Shown here in pieces: positions 53,819-62,852 of a stretch of 64,000 bases of DNA. Numbering within the stretch: position 1 is the first letter of the stretch; each line of letters opens with the position of its first letter. Source of the DNA: Lentibacillus sp. Marseille-P4043 (GTDB lineage: Bacteria; Bacillota; Bacilli; Bacillales; Amphibacillaceae); assembly GCF_900258515.1 (NCBI RefSeq), contig NZ_LT984884.1, positions 1,749,277 through 1,813,276 of the forward strand, written 5' to 3'. A program made the translations under genes and the position numbers. Under the pieces are notes generated by a model, which saw nothing but the letters and a program-made list of their open reading frames with translations, made no database searches and was not told where the DNA came from.

Positions 53819-55306
53819 TTATTCTTTTTCTTCATTTTTCACTTCATTATTCAGTGCTTTAAATAATGCGATTACCATCAAAATCATCACAAAGGAAAAC
53901 GGCAGTGCAGCAATAATAATGGTATTCTGAATCGCAGTTAATCCACCGACATACAGCAAAATAAGTGCAACAGCAGATTGAGCGATACCCCAGATAACTT
54001 TTACCTTATTCGGCGGTATGAGGGAACCATTTGTTGACTGCATACCCAGTACGAATGTTGCTGAATCTGCAGAGGTAATAAAGAATGATGCAATGAGCAA
54101 TATTGCAATGACAGATAGGATGAGCGGTATTGGCAACTGATCAAACATGTTAAATAACACGAGCTCTGTTGAATATTGCGTCAAATCAACACCACTGTTC
54201 TGCACATTTCCTGCTGTCGTACCGAACACTGCATACCAGATCGAGATAAAAAAGGTCGGTACAACCATCACGCCGATTAGAAATTGACGGATCGTACGTC
54301 CACGTGATACACGAGCGATAAACATCCCGACAAATGGTGCCCAGGATATCCACCATGCCCAAAAGAAAATGGTCCAGCCGTCAAGCCATTCCCGATTATC
54401 ACCTTCAAGGGGAGCAGATTGAAAACTCATTTCCACAATATGCTGCATATACCAACCGAATGTCTCGGTAAACATGTTTAAAATCAACAATGTTGGTCCA
54501 ACGATCAACACGACAATTAGCAGTAATACAGCAAGTACCATGTTGGTATTGGATAAATATTTAATCCCTTTACTCAAACCGGTCCATGCTGAGATAAGAA
54601 ATAAAATGGTGACGACAGCTATAATCAAAAATTGGGATGTAAACCCAATATCGACACCGAATAAATGGGAAAGCCCACCGTTAATTTGCACAGCACCGAA
54701 GCCAAGCGATGTGGCGACTCCGAAGACCGTGGCAAAAACAGCAAGTACATCAATCAAAATACCAAGTGGACCATTCATTTTGTTGCCGAACAATGGCTTC
54801 AATGTTGCGGAAATTAAACCAGGTTCTCCTTTGCGAAATTGAAAAAATGCCAAGGCCAAAGCAATAATGCCATACATCGCCCAAACATGAACACCCCAGT
54901 GTAGATAGGAGTATGCGAGTCCTTGCTTGAATGCAGCTTCCGAACCAACTTCCGCTGAAGGAGAGTCAACAGCATAGTTGAATAGTGGTTCAGCGGCTCC
55001 GTAAAAAACTAAACCGATTCCCATTCCTGCTGAGAACAACATAGCTATCCATGTTGGCGTAGAGAAATCCGGCTTTTCATTGTCCTTTCCGAGACGAATT
55101 TTTCCATATGGACTAATTGAAATGATAACAGATAGGATAACCAAAGCGGACATGAGCAGTAAGTAATACCACCCAAATGATGTAGAAACGAATGCTTTTA
55201 TGTTACCAGATATCGTTTCGAATTGTTCTGGAAACGTTGCACCGAAGATAACCGTTAATACAACTAAAAGTAATGTGATATAAAAAACTCTTGAAACTTT
55301 CTTCAT
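53819..55306 (-). CDS. BCCT family betaine/choline/carnitine transporter (OpuD-like)
   Basis: A 495-residue Na+-coupled transporter of about 12 helices. Signatures are MLFSAGMGIGLVFYGAAEPLFNY (glycine-rich TM3), the aromatic betaine box in FFWAWWISWAPFVGMFIARVSRGRTIRQF, and STNGSLIPPNKVKVIWG. It probably imports glycine betaine or a related compatible solute for salt protection. Monocistronic with its own terminator. Exact substrate not deducible. Confidence 0.92.
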   Translation of the reverse strand: MKKVSRVFYITLLLVVLTVIFGATFPEQFETISGNIKAFVSTSFGWYYLLLMSALVILSVIISISPYGKIRLGKDNEKPDFSTPTWIAMLFSAGMGIGLVFYGAAEPLFNYAVDSPSAEVGSEAAFKQGLAYSYLHWGVHVWAMYGIIALALAFFQFRKGEPGLISATLKPLFGNKMNGPLGILIDVLAVFATVFGVATSLGFGAVQINGGLSHLFGVDIGFTSQFLIIAVVTILFLISAWTGLSKGIKYLSNTNMVLAVLLLIVVLIVGPTLLILNMFTETFGWYMQHIVEMSFQSAPLEGDNREWLDGWTIFFWAWWISWAPFVGMFIARVSRGRTIRQFLIGVMVVPTFFISIWYAVFGTTAGNVQNSGVDLTQYSTELVLFNMFDQLPIPLILSVIAILLIASFFITSADSATFVLGMQSTNGSLIPPNKVKVIWGIAQSAVALILLYVGGLTAIQNTIIIAALPFSFVMILMVIALFKALNNEVKNEEKE

Positions 55307-55512
55307 GAAGCCCCCTTGAATATTTTGACATTATGAAATTAACATTACCAAACCTCAACATGCAATGCAATTTTCAGAAATGCGTTTATCTTAAATGTTT
55401 ATATATATGTTGGTGCTGTTATGCTAGGAAATCCCAGAAATAGCCATGACAGGTGACCGAAAACGTGATAAAGTAGAAACATAACAAAAAAAGAAATCTG
55501 CATATGTTGCAG

Positions 55513-55553
55513 GAGAGGTTCGAAATTCCATCCCTCGATAAAAAACTAAGGAG
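55513..55553 (+). promoter_or_regulatory. preQ1-I riboswitch
   Basis: GAGAGGTTCGAAATTCC, then CCCTCGATAAAAAACTAAGGA: the short P1 stem-loop with a C-rich partner strand, A-rich tail and CTAAGGA end of class I preQ1 aptamers. Followed at once by an intrinsic terminator and then queC. Confidence 0.93.
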
Positions 55554-55558
55554 TCGAA

Positions 55559-55587
55559 AACAACACGCTGCTTAGTGTTGTTTTTTT
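55559..55587 (+). terminator. expression-platform terminator of the preQ1 riboswitch
   Basis: AACAACACGCTGCTTAGTGT then TG and a run of seven T; stem AACAAC-AC/GT-GTTGTT. Confidence 0.88.
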
Positions 55588-55644
55588 GATGGAAAAATTG
55601 TTGAAGCTCTTCTTTTTGAGATGCAAAAGAGAGGGGAAATGAAA

Positions 55645-56307
55645 ATGAATAATAATAAGGCAGTTGTGGTGTTTAGCGGTGGGCAAGATAGTACGACATG
55701 CTTGTTCTGGGCTAAGGAAAAGTTTGAACATGTGGAGGCTGTTACATTTCAATATGGACAGCGGCATATTGAAGAATTGGAGTGTGCTAAGGAAATTTGC
55801 CAAACGCTAGAAGTGCCACACCATGAATTGGATATGTCACTATTAAATCAATTAGCGCCGAATGCACTGACAAGGAATGATATTGCAATTACTGAAGGGG
55901 AAGGCTTGCCATCAACGTTTGTGCCGGGCAGAAATTTACTGTTCTTTTCTTTTGCGGCCGTTTTAGCTAAACAAATCGGCGCCAAACATATTATTACAGG
56001 GGTGAGCGAAACTGACTTCAGTGGTTACCCAGATTGCCGTGATGGCTTTGTGAAGTCATTGAATGTGACCTTGAATTTAGCAATGGATGATCAATTTGTG
56101 ATACACACGCCGTTGATGTGGCGGGACAAATCAGAAGTGTGGGAATTAAGTGATGACCTAGGCGCCTTTGAATTTGTCAAAGAGCATACACTGACTTGTT
56201 ACAACGGTGTGAAGGGAAGCGGCTGTGGAGAATGCCCGTCATGTAAGTTACGCCAACGAGGACTTGAGCAATATGAAAATAGACGGGAAGGGGAGATTGC
56301 CAAATGA
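55645..56307 (+). CDS. queC: 7-cyano-7-deazaguanine (preQ0) synthase
   Basis: A 220-residue ATP-dependent enzyme turning 7-carboxy-7-deazaguanine into preQ0 for queuosine. PP-loop motif [13 protein letters not shown] at residues 7-19; zinc site in [21 protein letters not shown] near the C-terminus. ATG at 55645 is 8 bp behind GAGGGG and gives the usual length; ATGs at 55621 and 55639 are less well placed. First gene behind the preQ1 riboswitch. Confidence 0.95.
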   Translation: MNNNKAVVVFSGGQDSTTCLFWAKEKFEHVEAVTFQYGQRHIEELECAKEICQTLEVPHHELDMSLLNQLAPNALTRNDIAITEGEGLPSTFVPGRNLLFFSFAAVLAKQIGAKHIITGVSETDFSGYPDCRDGFVKSLNVTLNLAMDDQFVIHTPLMWRDKSEVWELSDDLGAFEFVKEHTLTCYNGVKGSGCGECPSCKLRQRGLEQYENRREGEIAK

Positions 56308-56741
56308 TGCAGCAAATTTATCCCGTTCCAAACCATGATTATTCGTATGAATTAAATAAGGACTTTCACTTTGCAGCGGCACATTATATACCAAGTGCAG
56401 ATGCTGGCAAATGTCAGCATACACATGGGCATACGTATTTTGCCAATATCACAATTGGCGGCGATAAGCTAGATGATTTAGGTTTTTTGGTAAATTTTAA
56501 ACAGATCAAAAACATCATTCACAAACGGTTTGACCATGGAACATTGAATGATGATCCTGCTTTTTCTAACGAGCAGCCGGAAAAATTTCCAACGACGGAG
56601 ATTGTCGCTCAAACGATTTATGACATCATCGAAGACCATTTGAAAACATTGCCTAATCGGCCAGTATGCTTACAAGTTTTTCTACGTGAAACACCAACAA
56701 GCTACTGCATCTACCGTCCAAAGGGGGATGATGTTAAATGA
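56304..56741 (+). CDS. queD: 6-carboxy-5,6,7,8-tetrahydropterin synthase
   Basis: A 145-residue QueD: zinc His residues in [10 protein letters not shown] and CQHTHGHTY, catalytic Cys in [10 protein letters not shown], and [15 protein letters not shown]. It converts dihydroneopterin triphosphate in the first committed step of queuosine precursor synthesis. Start overlaps the queC stop; end overlaps queE by 4 bp. Confidence 0.95.
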   Translation: MMQQIYPVPNHDYSYELNKDFHFAAAHYIPSADAGKCQHTHGHTYFANITIGGDKLDDLGFLVNFKQIKNIIHKRFDHGTLNDDPAFSNEQPEKFPTTEIVAQTIYDIIEDHLKTLPNRPVCLQVFLRETPTSYCIYRPKGDDVK

Positions 56742-57460
56742 AGCTGCCAGTACTAGAAATATTCGGGCCGACAATTCAGGGAGAGGGAATGGTAATCGGG
56801 CAAAAAACAATGTTTGTCCGGACCGCGGGCTGCGACTATTCTTGCTCCTGGTGTGATTCTAAGTTCACGTGGGATGGATCAGAAAAGGAAAACATCCAAA
56901 TGATGGAGCCGGAAGATATTTGGGAGGCATTACAGGAACAAGCAGGCGGACGTTTTGGCCATGTAACCATTTCTGGTGGGAATCCCGCATTGCTTGCAGG
57001 GTTAGATAAACTTGTTGATCTGCTTCATGACCAGCAAATAAAAATCGCACTTGAGACACAAGGAAGCAAGTGGCAGCCATGGTTCGTAAAGATTGATGAG
57101 CTGACCCTTTCGCCAAAACCACCAAGTTCTGGAATGCGGACAAATTTTGACATACTTGATTCCATTATTGATTCTTTAACATTGCATCAGCAGGGATCAT
57201 TCAGTTTAAAAGTTGTTATTTTTGATCAAGCAGATTTAGACTATGCAACTAGGCTTCATCAAAGCTATCCAGATGTTCCAATATTTTTGCAAGTAGGAAA
57301 TGATGACACCGCAAACGCTGACGATGGGAAGTTGCTTGAGCATTTGCTGCACCGGTATGAATGGTTGATTGAATTGGTAATGAATAGCGACGTGCTGAAA
57401 GATGTACGCGTTTTGCCACAACTGCATACGTATTTGTGGGGGAATATGCGGGGAGTTTGA
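56738..57460 (+). CDS. queE: 7-carboxy-7-deazaguanine synthase (radical SAM)
   Basis: A 240-residue radical SAM enzyme with the cluster motif CDYSCSWC (CxxxCxxC, about 32-39), FGPTIQGEGMVIGQKT at the N-terminus, VTISGGNPAL and LSPKPPSSGM. It ring-contracts carboxytetrahydropterin. A queF gene for preQ0 reduction is not in the window. The 20-bp array starts 31 bp behind its stop. Confidence 0.95.
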   Translation: MKLPVLEIFGPTIQGEGMVIGQKTMFVRTAGCDYSCSWCDSKFTWDGSEKENIQMMEPEDIWEALQEQAGGRFGHVTISGGNPALLAGLDKLVDLLHDQQIKIALETQGSKWQPWFVKIDELTLSPKPPSSGMRTNFDILDSIIDSLTLHQQGSFSLKVVIFDQADLDYATRLHQSYPDVPIFLQVGNDDTANADDGKLLEHLLHRYEWLIELVMNSDVLKDVRVLPQLHTYLWGNMRGV

Positions 57461-57490
57461 TTGGGTGGTAAGCACGCGCGGCGGTGGTCG

Positions 57491-57920
57491 GTATCGGCGC
57501 GAGAGCAGAAACATCGGCGCGAGCGCGGAAACATCAGCCCGAGAGCAGGAACATCGGCGCGAGAGCAGAAACATCGGCGCGAGAGCAGAAACATCGGCGC
57601 GAGCGCGGAAACATCAGCCCGAGAGCAGGAACATCGGCGCGAGAGCAGAAACATCAGCCCGAGAGCAGAAACATCGGCGCGAGAGCAGAAACATCAGCCC
57701 GAGAGCAGAAACATCGGCGCGAGCGCGGAAACATCAGCCCGAGAGCAGAAACATCGGCGCGAGAGCAGAAACATCAGCCCGAGAGCAGAAACATCGGCGC
57801 GAGCGCAGAAACATCAGCCCGAGAGCAGAAACATCGGCGCGAGCGCGGAAACATCGTCCCGAGCGCGGAAACATCGGCGCGAGGACGAAAACATCGGCGC
57901 GAGAACCAAATCATCATCCA
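57491..57920. repeat. tandem array of a 20-bp unit (about 21 copies), array 2
   Basis: Units of the type cggcgcgagagcagaaacat and cagcccgagagcagaaacat follow without spacers. The variable part alternates irregularly between GGCGC and AGCCC, and GAGAGCAG and GAGCGCGG. All three forward frames stay open because 60 bp without stops repeat, so long Arg/Ser/Glu-rich frames here are artefacts. Reverse-complemented, the units read GCGCCGATGTTTC... and GGGCTGATGTTTC..., matching array 1 at 1901-2440. Confidence 0.95.
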
Positions 57921-58020
57921 ACAAAAGCCAGAACATTGTCACATATTGTCTAATTTTCCCTGTTCTAGTGGTTGAAAATGGTGTATACTAAAAATTGTTA
58001 AATTAAATATACATAGAAGA

Positions 58021-58245
58021 TTGGGTGTCTTTTTCAATAAAGACTTAATAGGGAAGTTGGTGAAACTCCAACGCGGTCCCGCCACTGTAAATGGTTGTAG
58101 CCTGTACAAACCACTGTGTACACGATGTATATGGGAAGGAACAGGAAACGATAACCATGAGCCAGGAGACCTGCCCGAATCTGATATGCCAGTAAACCTA
58201 CGAGGATAGGGAGGTGTATGGTCGATCGGTAGAAGCTTGTGGTTT
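58021..58245 (+). promoter_or_regulatory. cobalamin riboswitch
   Basis: AdoCbl-type aptamer: GGGAAGTTGGTGAAACTCCA, then the conserved GGTCCCGCCACTGTAA and AGCCAGGAGACCTGCC (B12-box). It precedes an intrinsic terminator (58275-58308) and the corrinoid operon. The region 58246-58274 is the linker. Confidence 0.95.
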
Positions 58246-58274
58246 ATTCTATACGCTTAGAGCGGAGTCCATTG

Positions 58275-58308
58275 TAAACATCTCTTGTTGTAGAGGTGTT
58301 TTTTTGTT
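58275..58308 (+). terminator. expression-platform terminator of the cobalamin riboswitch
   Basis: AAACATCTC...GAGGTGTTTTTTT hairpin with T run. Confidence 0.85.
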
Positions 58309-58414
58309 TTATAGGTTGTTTTGAAAATGGAAGGCAGTTTATTTTAAATTTGTTTTTAATCAATAACTTCTTGAATGCGCTTTAATAAGAGTAGGAAAAC
58401 AGGAGGAAAAAGAA

Positions 58415-59395
58415 ATGAAATTGAAAAAAATACAGTTACTATTACTGATGATGATCATGTTTATCGGAATATTGGCGGGCTGCGGCGCCTCAGAGGATGA
58501 TGCCGAAAAAGATAACAACAGTAATGAAGATGCGAAAACAGAACAGACAGAGGAAGCCAATTTTCCTGTAACCGTTACAGATGGAACTGGTGAAGAGTTA
58601 ACAATTGAGGAAAAACCAGAACGCATTGTGTCGGTGTTGCCAAGTAATACGGAAATTGCCTTTGCATTAGGCCTTGGTGACCAAATTGTCGGAGTTTCCG
58701 ATCACGACAATTATCCGGAAGAAGCGGCGGAAAAAGAAAAAATCGGTGGTTTGGAATTGAATGTCGAAAAAATCCTTGCACTTGACCCGCAATTGGTTTT
58801 GGCGGATCAAACAAATGATGAGAAGGCACTGAAACAGATTGAAGAGTCAGGAATTCCAGTATTAACTGTTGGGGAAGCAACTGATTTTGAGGGAGTCTAT
58901 GAAACTATTGAATTGATTGGAAAAGCAACTGGAGCACAGGAAAAAGCAGATCAAGTTATTGGTGATATGAAAGATAAATTGACAGCACTTGAAGAAAAGG
59001 CGAACACGATTAAGGAGGATGAACGGAAAAAGGTATATATGGAAATATCACCTTCTCCAGAGATTTTTACCGCGGGAAAAAATACATTTATGGATGAACT
59101 ATTATCTGTTATAAATGCTGACAATGCCGCTGTAGATCAGGATGGTTGGGTTAAAATGAATGAAGAATCCGTTATTTCCATGAATCCGGACGTTGTGATT
59201 ACGACATATGGATCGTATGTGGATGATCCAGTTGCTGAAGTAACCGGACGAGAAGGCTGGGAGGACATCACGGCAGTTAAAAACGAGCAGATCTATGATG
59301 TAAATGCTGATCTTGTTAATCGTCCAGGCCCTCGTTTGGTTGAGGGAGCGGAGGAACTTGGTAAGGCGATCTATCCAGATGTTTTCAAAGACTAA
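58415..59395 (+). CDS. btuF: cobalamin ABC transporter substrate-binding lipoprotein
   Basis: A 326-residue class III binding protein: lipobox ILAGC (Cys 23), an acidic linker, then PERIVSVLPSNTEIAFALGLGDQIVGVSDHDNYPEEA, a BtuF/FhuD-type start, and NRPGPRLVEGAEELGKAIYP at the end. Under a cobalamin riboswitch and next to btuC, btuD and cobinamide genes, so corrinoids are the likely ligand. ATG follows GGAGGAAAAAG. Confidence 0.92.
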   Translation: MKLKKIQLLLLMMIMFIGILAGCGASEDDAEKDNNSNEDAKTEQTEEANFPVTVTDGTGEELTIEEKPERIVSVLPSNTEIAFALGLGDQIVGVSDHDNYPEEAAEKEKIGGLELNVEKILALDPQLVLADQTNDEKALKQIEESGIPVLTVGEATDFEGVYETIELIGKATGAQEKADQVIGDMKDKLTALEEKANTIKEDERKKVYMEISPSPEIFTAGKNTFMDELLSVINADNAAVDQDGWVKMNEESVISMNPDVVITTYGSYVDDPVAEVTGREGWEDITAVKNEQIYDVNADLVNRPGPRLVEGAEELGKAIYPDVFKD

Positions 59396-60419
59396 AAAAA
59401 TAAGTGCCTATCCCATCTTGTTGCTGGTTTTGATCGTAGCTGTATTGATGGGGGTCTCCATTGGCACGGTAAAAGTTCCAATCGAGGCTATTTTGAGGAT
59501 CTTATTTGCCTCGATTACACAGACATCTATACCGGATTCAGTAGACACGATGTATGAAAATATTGTGATGGACATTCGGATGCCGCGTGTCATTCTATCA
59601 GGCATTGTTGGTGCATCACTCTCCATTGCTGGGGCAGCTTTTCAGGGGTTATTGCGGAATCCCTTGGCTGACCCCTATACCCTTGGCGTATCATCCGGGG
59701 CCAGTGTTGGTGCGGTACTGACGATCTTTTTTAATCTGTCCTTGCCGTTTCTTGGTTTGTACACATTACCTGTTTTAAGCATTATTGCATCGTTTTTTAC
59801 TATTTTCATTGTGTTATTTTTTGCGAAACGTGTGGATCGAACAATGCGAGTGGAGACAATTATTTTAACCGGGGTCATTTTTAGTTCGTTTCTTGGAGCT
59901 TTGATTTCGTTAATGATTGCCCTGACTGGTGAGGAACTAAGGCAAATTATCGGCTGGTTACTTGGCAGTGTATCGATGCGTGGCTGGGACTATGTTGGGA
60001 TCATCGTGCCGTTTTTTGCGGTTGGATCGGCGATTCTGATGATGCATGCGACAGAATTGAATGCGATGTCATTTGGTGAAGATCAAGCAAAACATCTAGG
60101 TGTCAATGTTGAGCGCAAAAAAATGAACATTCTTATTGCCGGGTCTATTTTAACGGGTGCGTCTGTTGCAGTATCTGGAACGATTGGATTTGTTGGCCTA
60201 GTTATCCCGCATTTTATTCGAATTATTTGGGGGCCTGACCACAAGCATTTACTACCGTTATCAGCTTTGGCTGGTTCCGGCTTTCTGATTCTGGCTGATC
60301 TGGTTTCCCGAACTATCATTGCACCATCTGAATTGCCGATTGGCGTTATTACTGCTTTAATTGGTGCACCAATTTTTGCGGTTATTTTAATGAGGCAACG
60401 GCTGAAAGGGAGAGGGTAA
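59379..60419 (+). CDS. btuC: cobalamin ABC transporter permease
   Basis: A 346-residue FecCD-type permease of about ten helices: GASLSIAGAAFQGLLRNPLADPYTLGVSSGASVGAV, LLGSVSMRGWD, and GFVGLVIPHFIRIIWGPDHK with LADLVSRTI. The chosen ATG overlaps the btuF end by 17 bp. The ribosome binding site is weak (AAGG 14 bp before), so translation is probably coupled. Confidence 0.92.
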   Translation: MFSKTKKISAYPILLLVLIVAVLMGVSIGTVKVPIEAILRILFASITQTSIPDSVDTMYENIVMDIRMPRVILSGIVGASLSIAGAAFQGLLRNPLADPYTLGVSSGASVGAVLTIFFNLSLPFLGLYTLPVLSIIASFFTIFIVLFFAKRVDRTMRVETIILTGVIFSSFLGALISLMIALTGEELRQIIGWLLGSVSMRGWDYVGIIVPFFAVGSAILMMHATELNAMSFGEDQAKHLGVNVERKKMNILIAGSILTGASVAVSGTIGFVGLVIPHFIRIIWGPDHKHLLPLSALAGSGFLILADLVSRTIIAPSELPIGVITALIGAPIFAVILMRQRLKGRG

Positions 60420-60420
60420 T

Positions 60421-61893
60421 ATGATCGATGTCTTACATGTTTCCGGCGGATATTCAAATGAAGCTATTCTAAAGGATGTTTCCTTCCGTGTAAACAAGGG
60501 GGAATTCTTTGGCATTATTGGCCCGAATGGCAGTGGTAAAACAACATTGCTGAAAATGATGAGTGGTATTTTGCCAATCAAGTCTGGTGAGATTACATTG
60601 AATGGGGAGTCGGTTTCGTCCTATTCGGTCAAAGATTTTGCAAAATGGATGGCTGTTTTGCCTCAGCATACGTCGCAAACATTTAGTTATACCGTGAAAG
60701 AGACGGTCTCACTCGGTAGATATGTCCATCAAAAAGGGCTGTTTCAGTCGTCTTCCGAGGAAGATGAACGGGTTGTGCAGGAAGTGATGAAGCAAACCGG
60801 TGTTGATCATTACCAGGATGACTTGCTTGATAGGCTTTCTGGTGGGGAACGCCAGCGTGTTTATTTAGCCCAAGCCTTGGCCCAGAATCCGCAAATTCTA
60901 CTATTGGATGAACCGACTAATCACCTTGATCTAGCTTTTCAAAAGGAATTGCTAGATCTATTGAAAAAGTGGACCAATGAGAAACAGTTAACGGTCGTGT
61001 CGATTTTTCATGATTTGAATTTGGCTAGTTTGTATTGTGATCGGTTATTGATGTTGCATCAAGGCGGCATAAAAACTTGTGATCAACCAGATGAAGTATT
61101 GAAGGCGGAAAAGGTACAGGAGGTTTATGAAACTCGGATTGAAAAATATCCCCATCCGAAAATTCCCAAACCGCAGATTATGTTGGTTCCTGAAAAACAG
61201 GACAGTAAGAAAGAGGTACCGCTAATTAAAGAAGATTTTTTGCGAGTTAGCAAGGAAATGATTCATTTGCAATCACCTATCCCGCTAAAAACATTGTCCT
61301 CTGGTGTAACTGGTTCAGGAATGGGGTGGCACCGGTCATTTGTGAATCGCCATGTTGGAAAAGATTATAATTGTGACGACCATAAACAAGATATGATCGA
61401 CTATTTAACTGATCATGGTTTTGAACCGAATGAAACGGTTGGCATGATGACAGCGGTTGACTTAAAAGATGTCTCCTATCAGTTTTTGGAAATGGATGGA
61501 TGTTCTATATTTGTGGTTGTGACTGCTGGAACTGGAAATGCGGTTGATGTAGCTTTCGGGGAAAAGCATGGTTTTACGCAATCACCAGGAACGATTAATA
61601 CATGGGTATTTGTGAATGGAAAACTGACAGACGAGGCGTTTATCCAGTGTATTATGACGGCAACCGAAGCAAAGGTAAAAGCACTTCGGGAGGAATCGAT
61701 TTTGGATCAAATTACCGAAACATATGCAACAGGGACATCAACAGATAGTATGCTAATTGCTGCAACACAAAAGGGGCCTGAAATTTCCTTTGGCGGTTCG
61801 ATCACTCCATTAGGAAGCCTTGTTGGCAAAGGCGTTTTCGCTTGTACGAAACAAGCACTACAGCATTATGTAGCAAGGAAAAACCCCAAATGA
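60421..61893 (+). CDS. fused cobalamin transporter ATPase (BtuD) and adenosylcobinamide amidohydrolase (CbiZ)
   Basis: A 490-residue two-domain protein. Residues 1 to about 255 are the ABC ATPase: Walker A GPNGSGKTTLL (about 37), signature LSGGERQRVYLAQAL, Walker B LLLDEPTNHLDL and switch His in FHDLNLA. Residues about 280-485 are CbiZ: LSSGVTGSGMGWHRSFVNRHVGK, VTAGTGNAVDVAFGEKH, GTINTWVFVNG and STDSMLIAATQKGPEISFGGS. CbiZ cuts the nucleotide loop of incomplete or foreign corrinoids to adenosylcobyric acid. The fusion links uptake directly to remodelling. Confidence 0.93.
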   Translation: MIDVLHVSGGYSNEAILKDVSFRVNKGEFFGIIGPNGSGKTTLLKMMSGILPIKSGEITLNGESVSSYSVKDFAKWMAVLPQHTSQTFSYTVKETVSLGRYVHQKGLFQSSSEEDERVVQEVMKQTGVDHYQDDLLDRLSGGERQRVYLAQALAQNPQILLLDEPTNHLDLAFQKELLDLLKKWTNEKQLTVVSIFHDLNLASLYCDRLLMLHQGGIKTCDQPDEVLKAEKVQEVYETRIEKYPHPKIPKPQIMLVPEKQDSKKEVPLIKEDFLRVSKEMIHLQSPIPLKTLSSGVTGSGMGWHRSFVNRHVGKDYNCDDHKQDMIDYLTDHGFEPNETVGMMTAVDLKDVSYQFLEMDGCSIFVVVTAGTGNAVDVAFGEKHGFTQSPGTINTWVFVNGKLTDEAFIQCIMTATEAKVKALREESILDQITETYATGTSTDSMLIAATQKGPEISFGGSITPLGSLVGKGVFACTKQALQHYVARKNPK

Positions 61894-62852
61894 TTTACCA
61901 TTTTGCAGCTATTGGTCTCGCATATATCGTTGATTGGCTTGTTGGTGATCCGGAAAATTGGCCACATCCAGTGAAAGGTTTTGGTCGGCTTATTTCTTAT
62001 TTAGATAGAAGAATGAATAAGGGAAGCTATCGAAAATCGAAGGGGCTTTTAATGGTCGTGATTGTTGTCAGCATTGTACTTGGTCTAAGTCTCTTACTTG
62101 TGACCTGTTGTTATCAATTGCCCCCTCTAGTCGGGATGATGATGGAGGCTGTATTGATTGCGACAACCATTTCGCAAAATAATTTAGCAAAAGCAGCAAT
62201 GAACGTATATCATCCGTTGGAATCAGGGGATCTGGCAAATGCTCGAATGAAACTCTCTTATATTGTTGGGCGCGATACGGAGCGCTTAGCAGAAGGAGAA
62301 ATTACGAGAGGCACAGTTGAGACCGTCTCGGAAAATACGAGTGATGGCATAACAGCTCCATTCTTTTGGAGTTTTATTGGTGGTGCACCATTGGCACTTG
62401 TTTATCGGGCGGTGAATACGTGTGACTCGATGGTCGGTTATAAAAATGCTACCTATCAGGAATTTGGTTGGGCTTCTGCCAGACTTGATGATTTACTTAA
62501 CTGGATCCCAGCCAGGTTAACGGCCTTCATAATGATGGTTGCCCAACGACCAAAGCACACCACTTTTCAAAATGCTTGGTCGATCCTGTTTCGTGATGCA
62601 AGGAAACATAATAGTCCTAATAGTGGCTGGGGAGAAGCAGCGGTTGCTTCTTTATTAGGAATTCAACTTGGCGGAACCAATTATTATCAGGGGAAAAAAT
62701 CGGCTTCCCAGAAGATGGGGGATTTTCACGTTCCATTACAGCCTAAACATATTTCGCAAACCATTACGCTAATGCGGAGAACCGTTTTCCTATTCTTGGT
62801 ATGCTTTATGATTGGAGGAATCACAATTGAATTGGCCACAACATGGATCTAA
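61890..62852 (+). CDS. cbiB: adenosylcobinamide-phosphate synthase
   Basis: A 320-residue membrane protein with the CbiB/CobD pattern: YIVDWLVGDPENWPHPVKGFGRLI at the N-terminus, ETVSENTSDGITAPFFWSFIGG in the middle, VNTCDSMVGYKNATYQEFGWASARLDDLLNWIPARL. It joins cobyric acid (from CbiZ action) with aminopropanol phosphate. ATG overlaps the end of the previous gene (aaATGA). Confidence 0.93.
   Translation: MIYHFAAIGLAYIVDWLVGDPENWPHPVKGFGRLISYLDRRMNKGSYRKSKGLLMVVIVVSIVLGLSLLLVTCCYQLPPLVGMMMEAVLIATTISQNNLAKAAMNVYHPLESGDLANARMKLSYIVGRDTERLAEGEITRGTVETVSENTSDGITAPFFWSFIGGAPLALVYRAVNTCDSMVGYKNATYQEFGWASARLDDLLNWIPARLTAFIMMVAQRPKHTTFQNAWSILFRDARKHNSPNSGWGEAAVASLLGIQLGGTNYYQGKKSASQKMGDFHVPLQPKHISQTITLMRRTVFLFLVCFMIGGITIELATTWI

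Noticed and set aside
57402..57991. Three overlapping Arg/Ser/Glu-rich frames of 160-183 residues on the plus strand
   Set aside because: They are translations of the 20-bp array in all three frames; no ribosome binding site, no conserved domain, and all frames are equally open.
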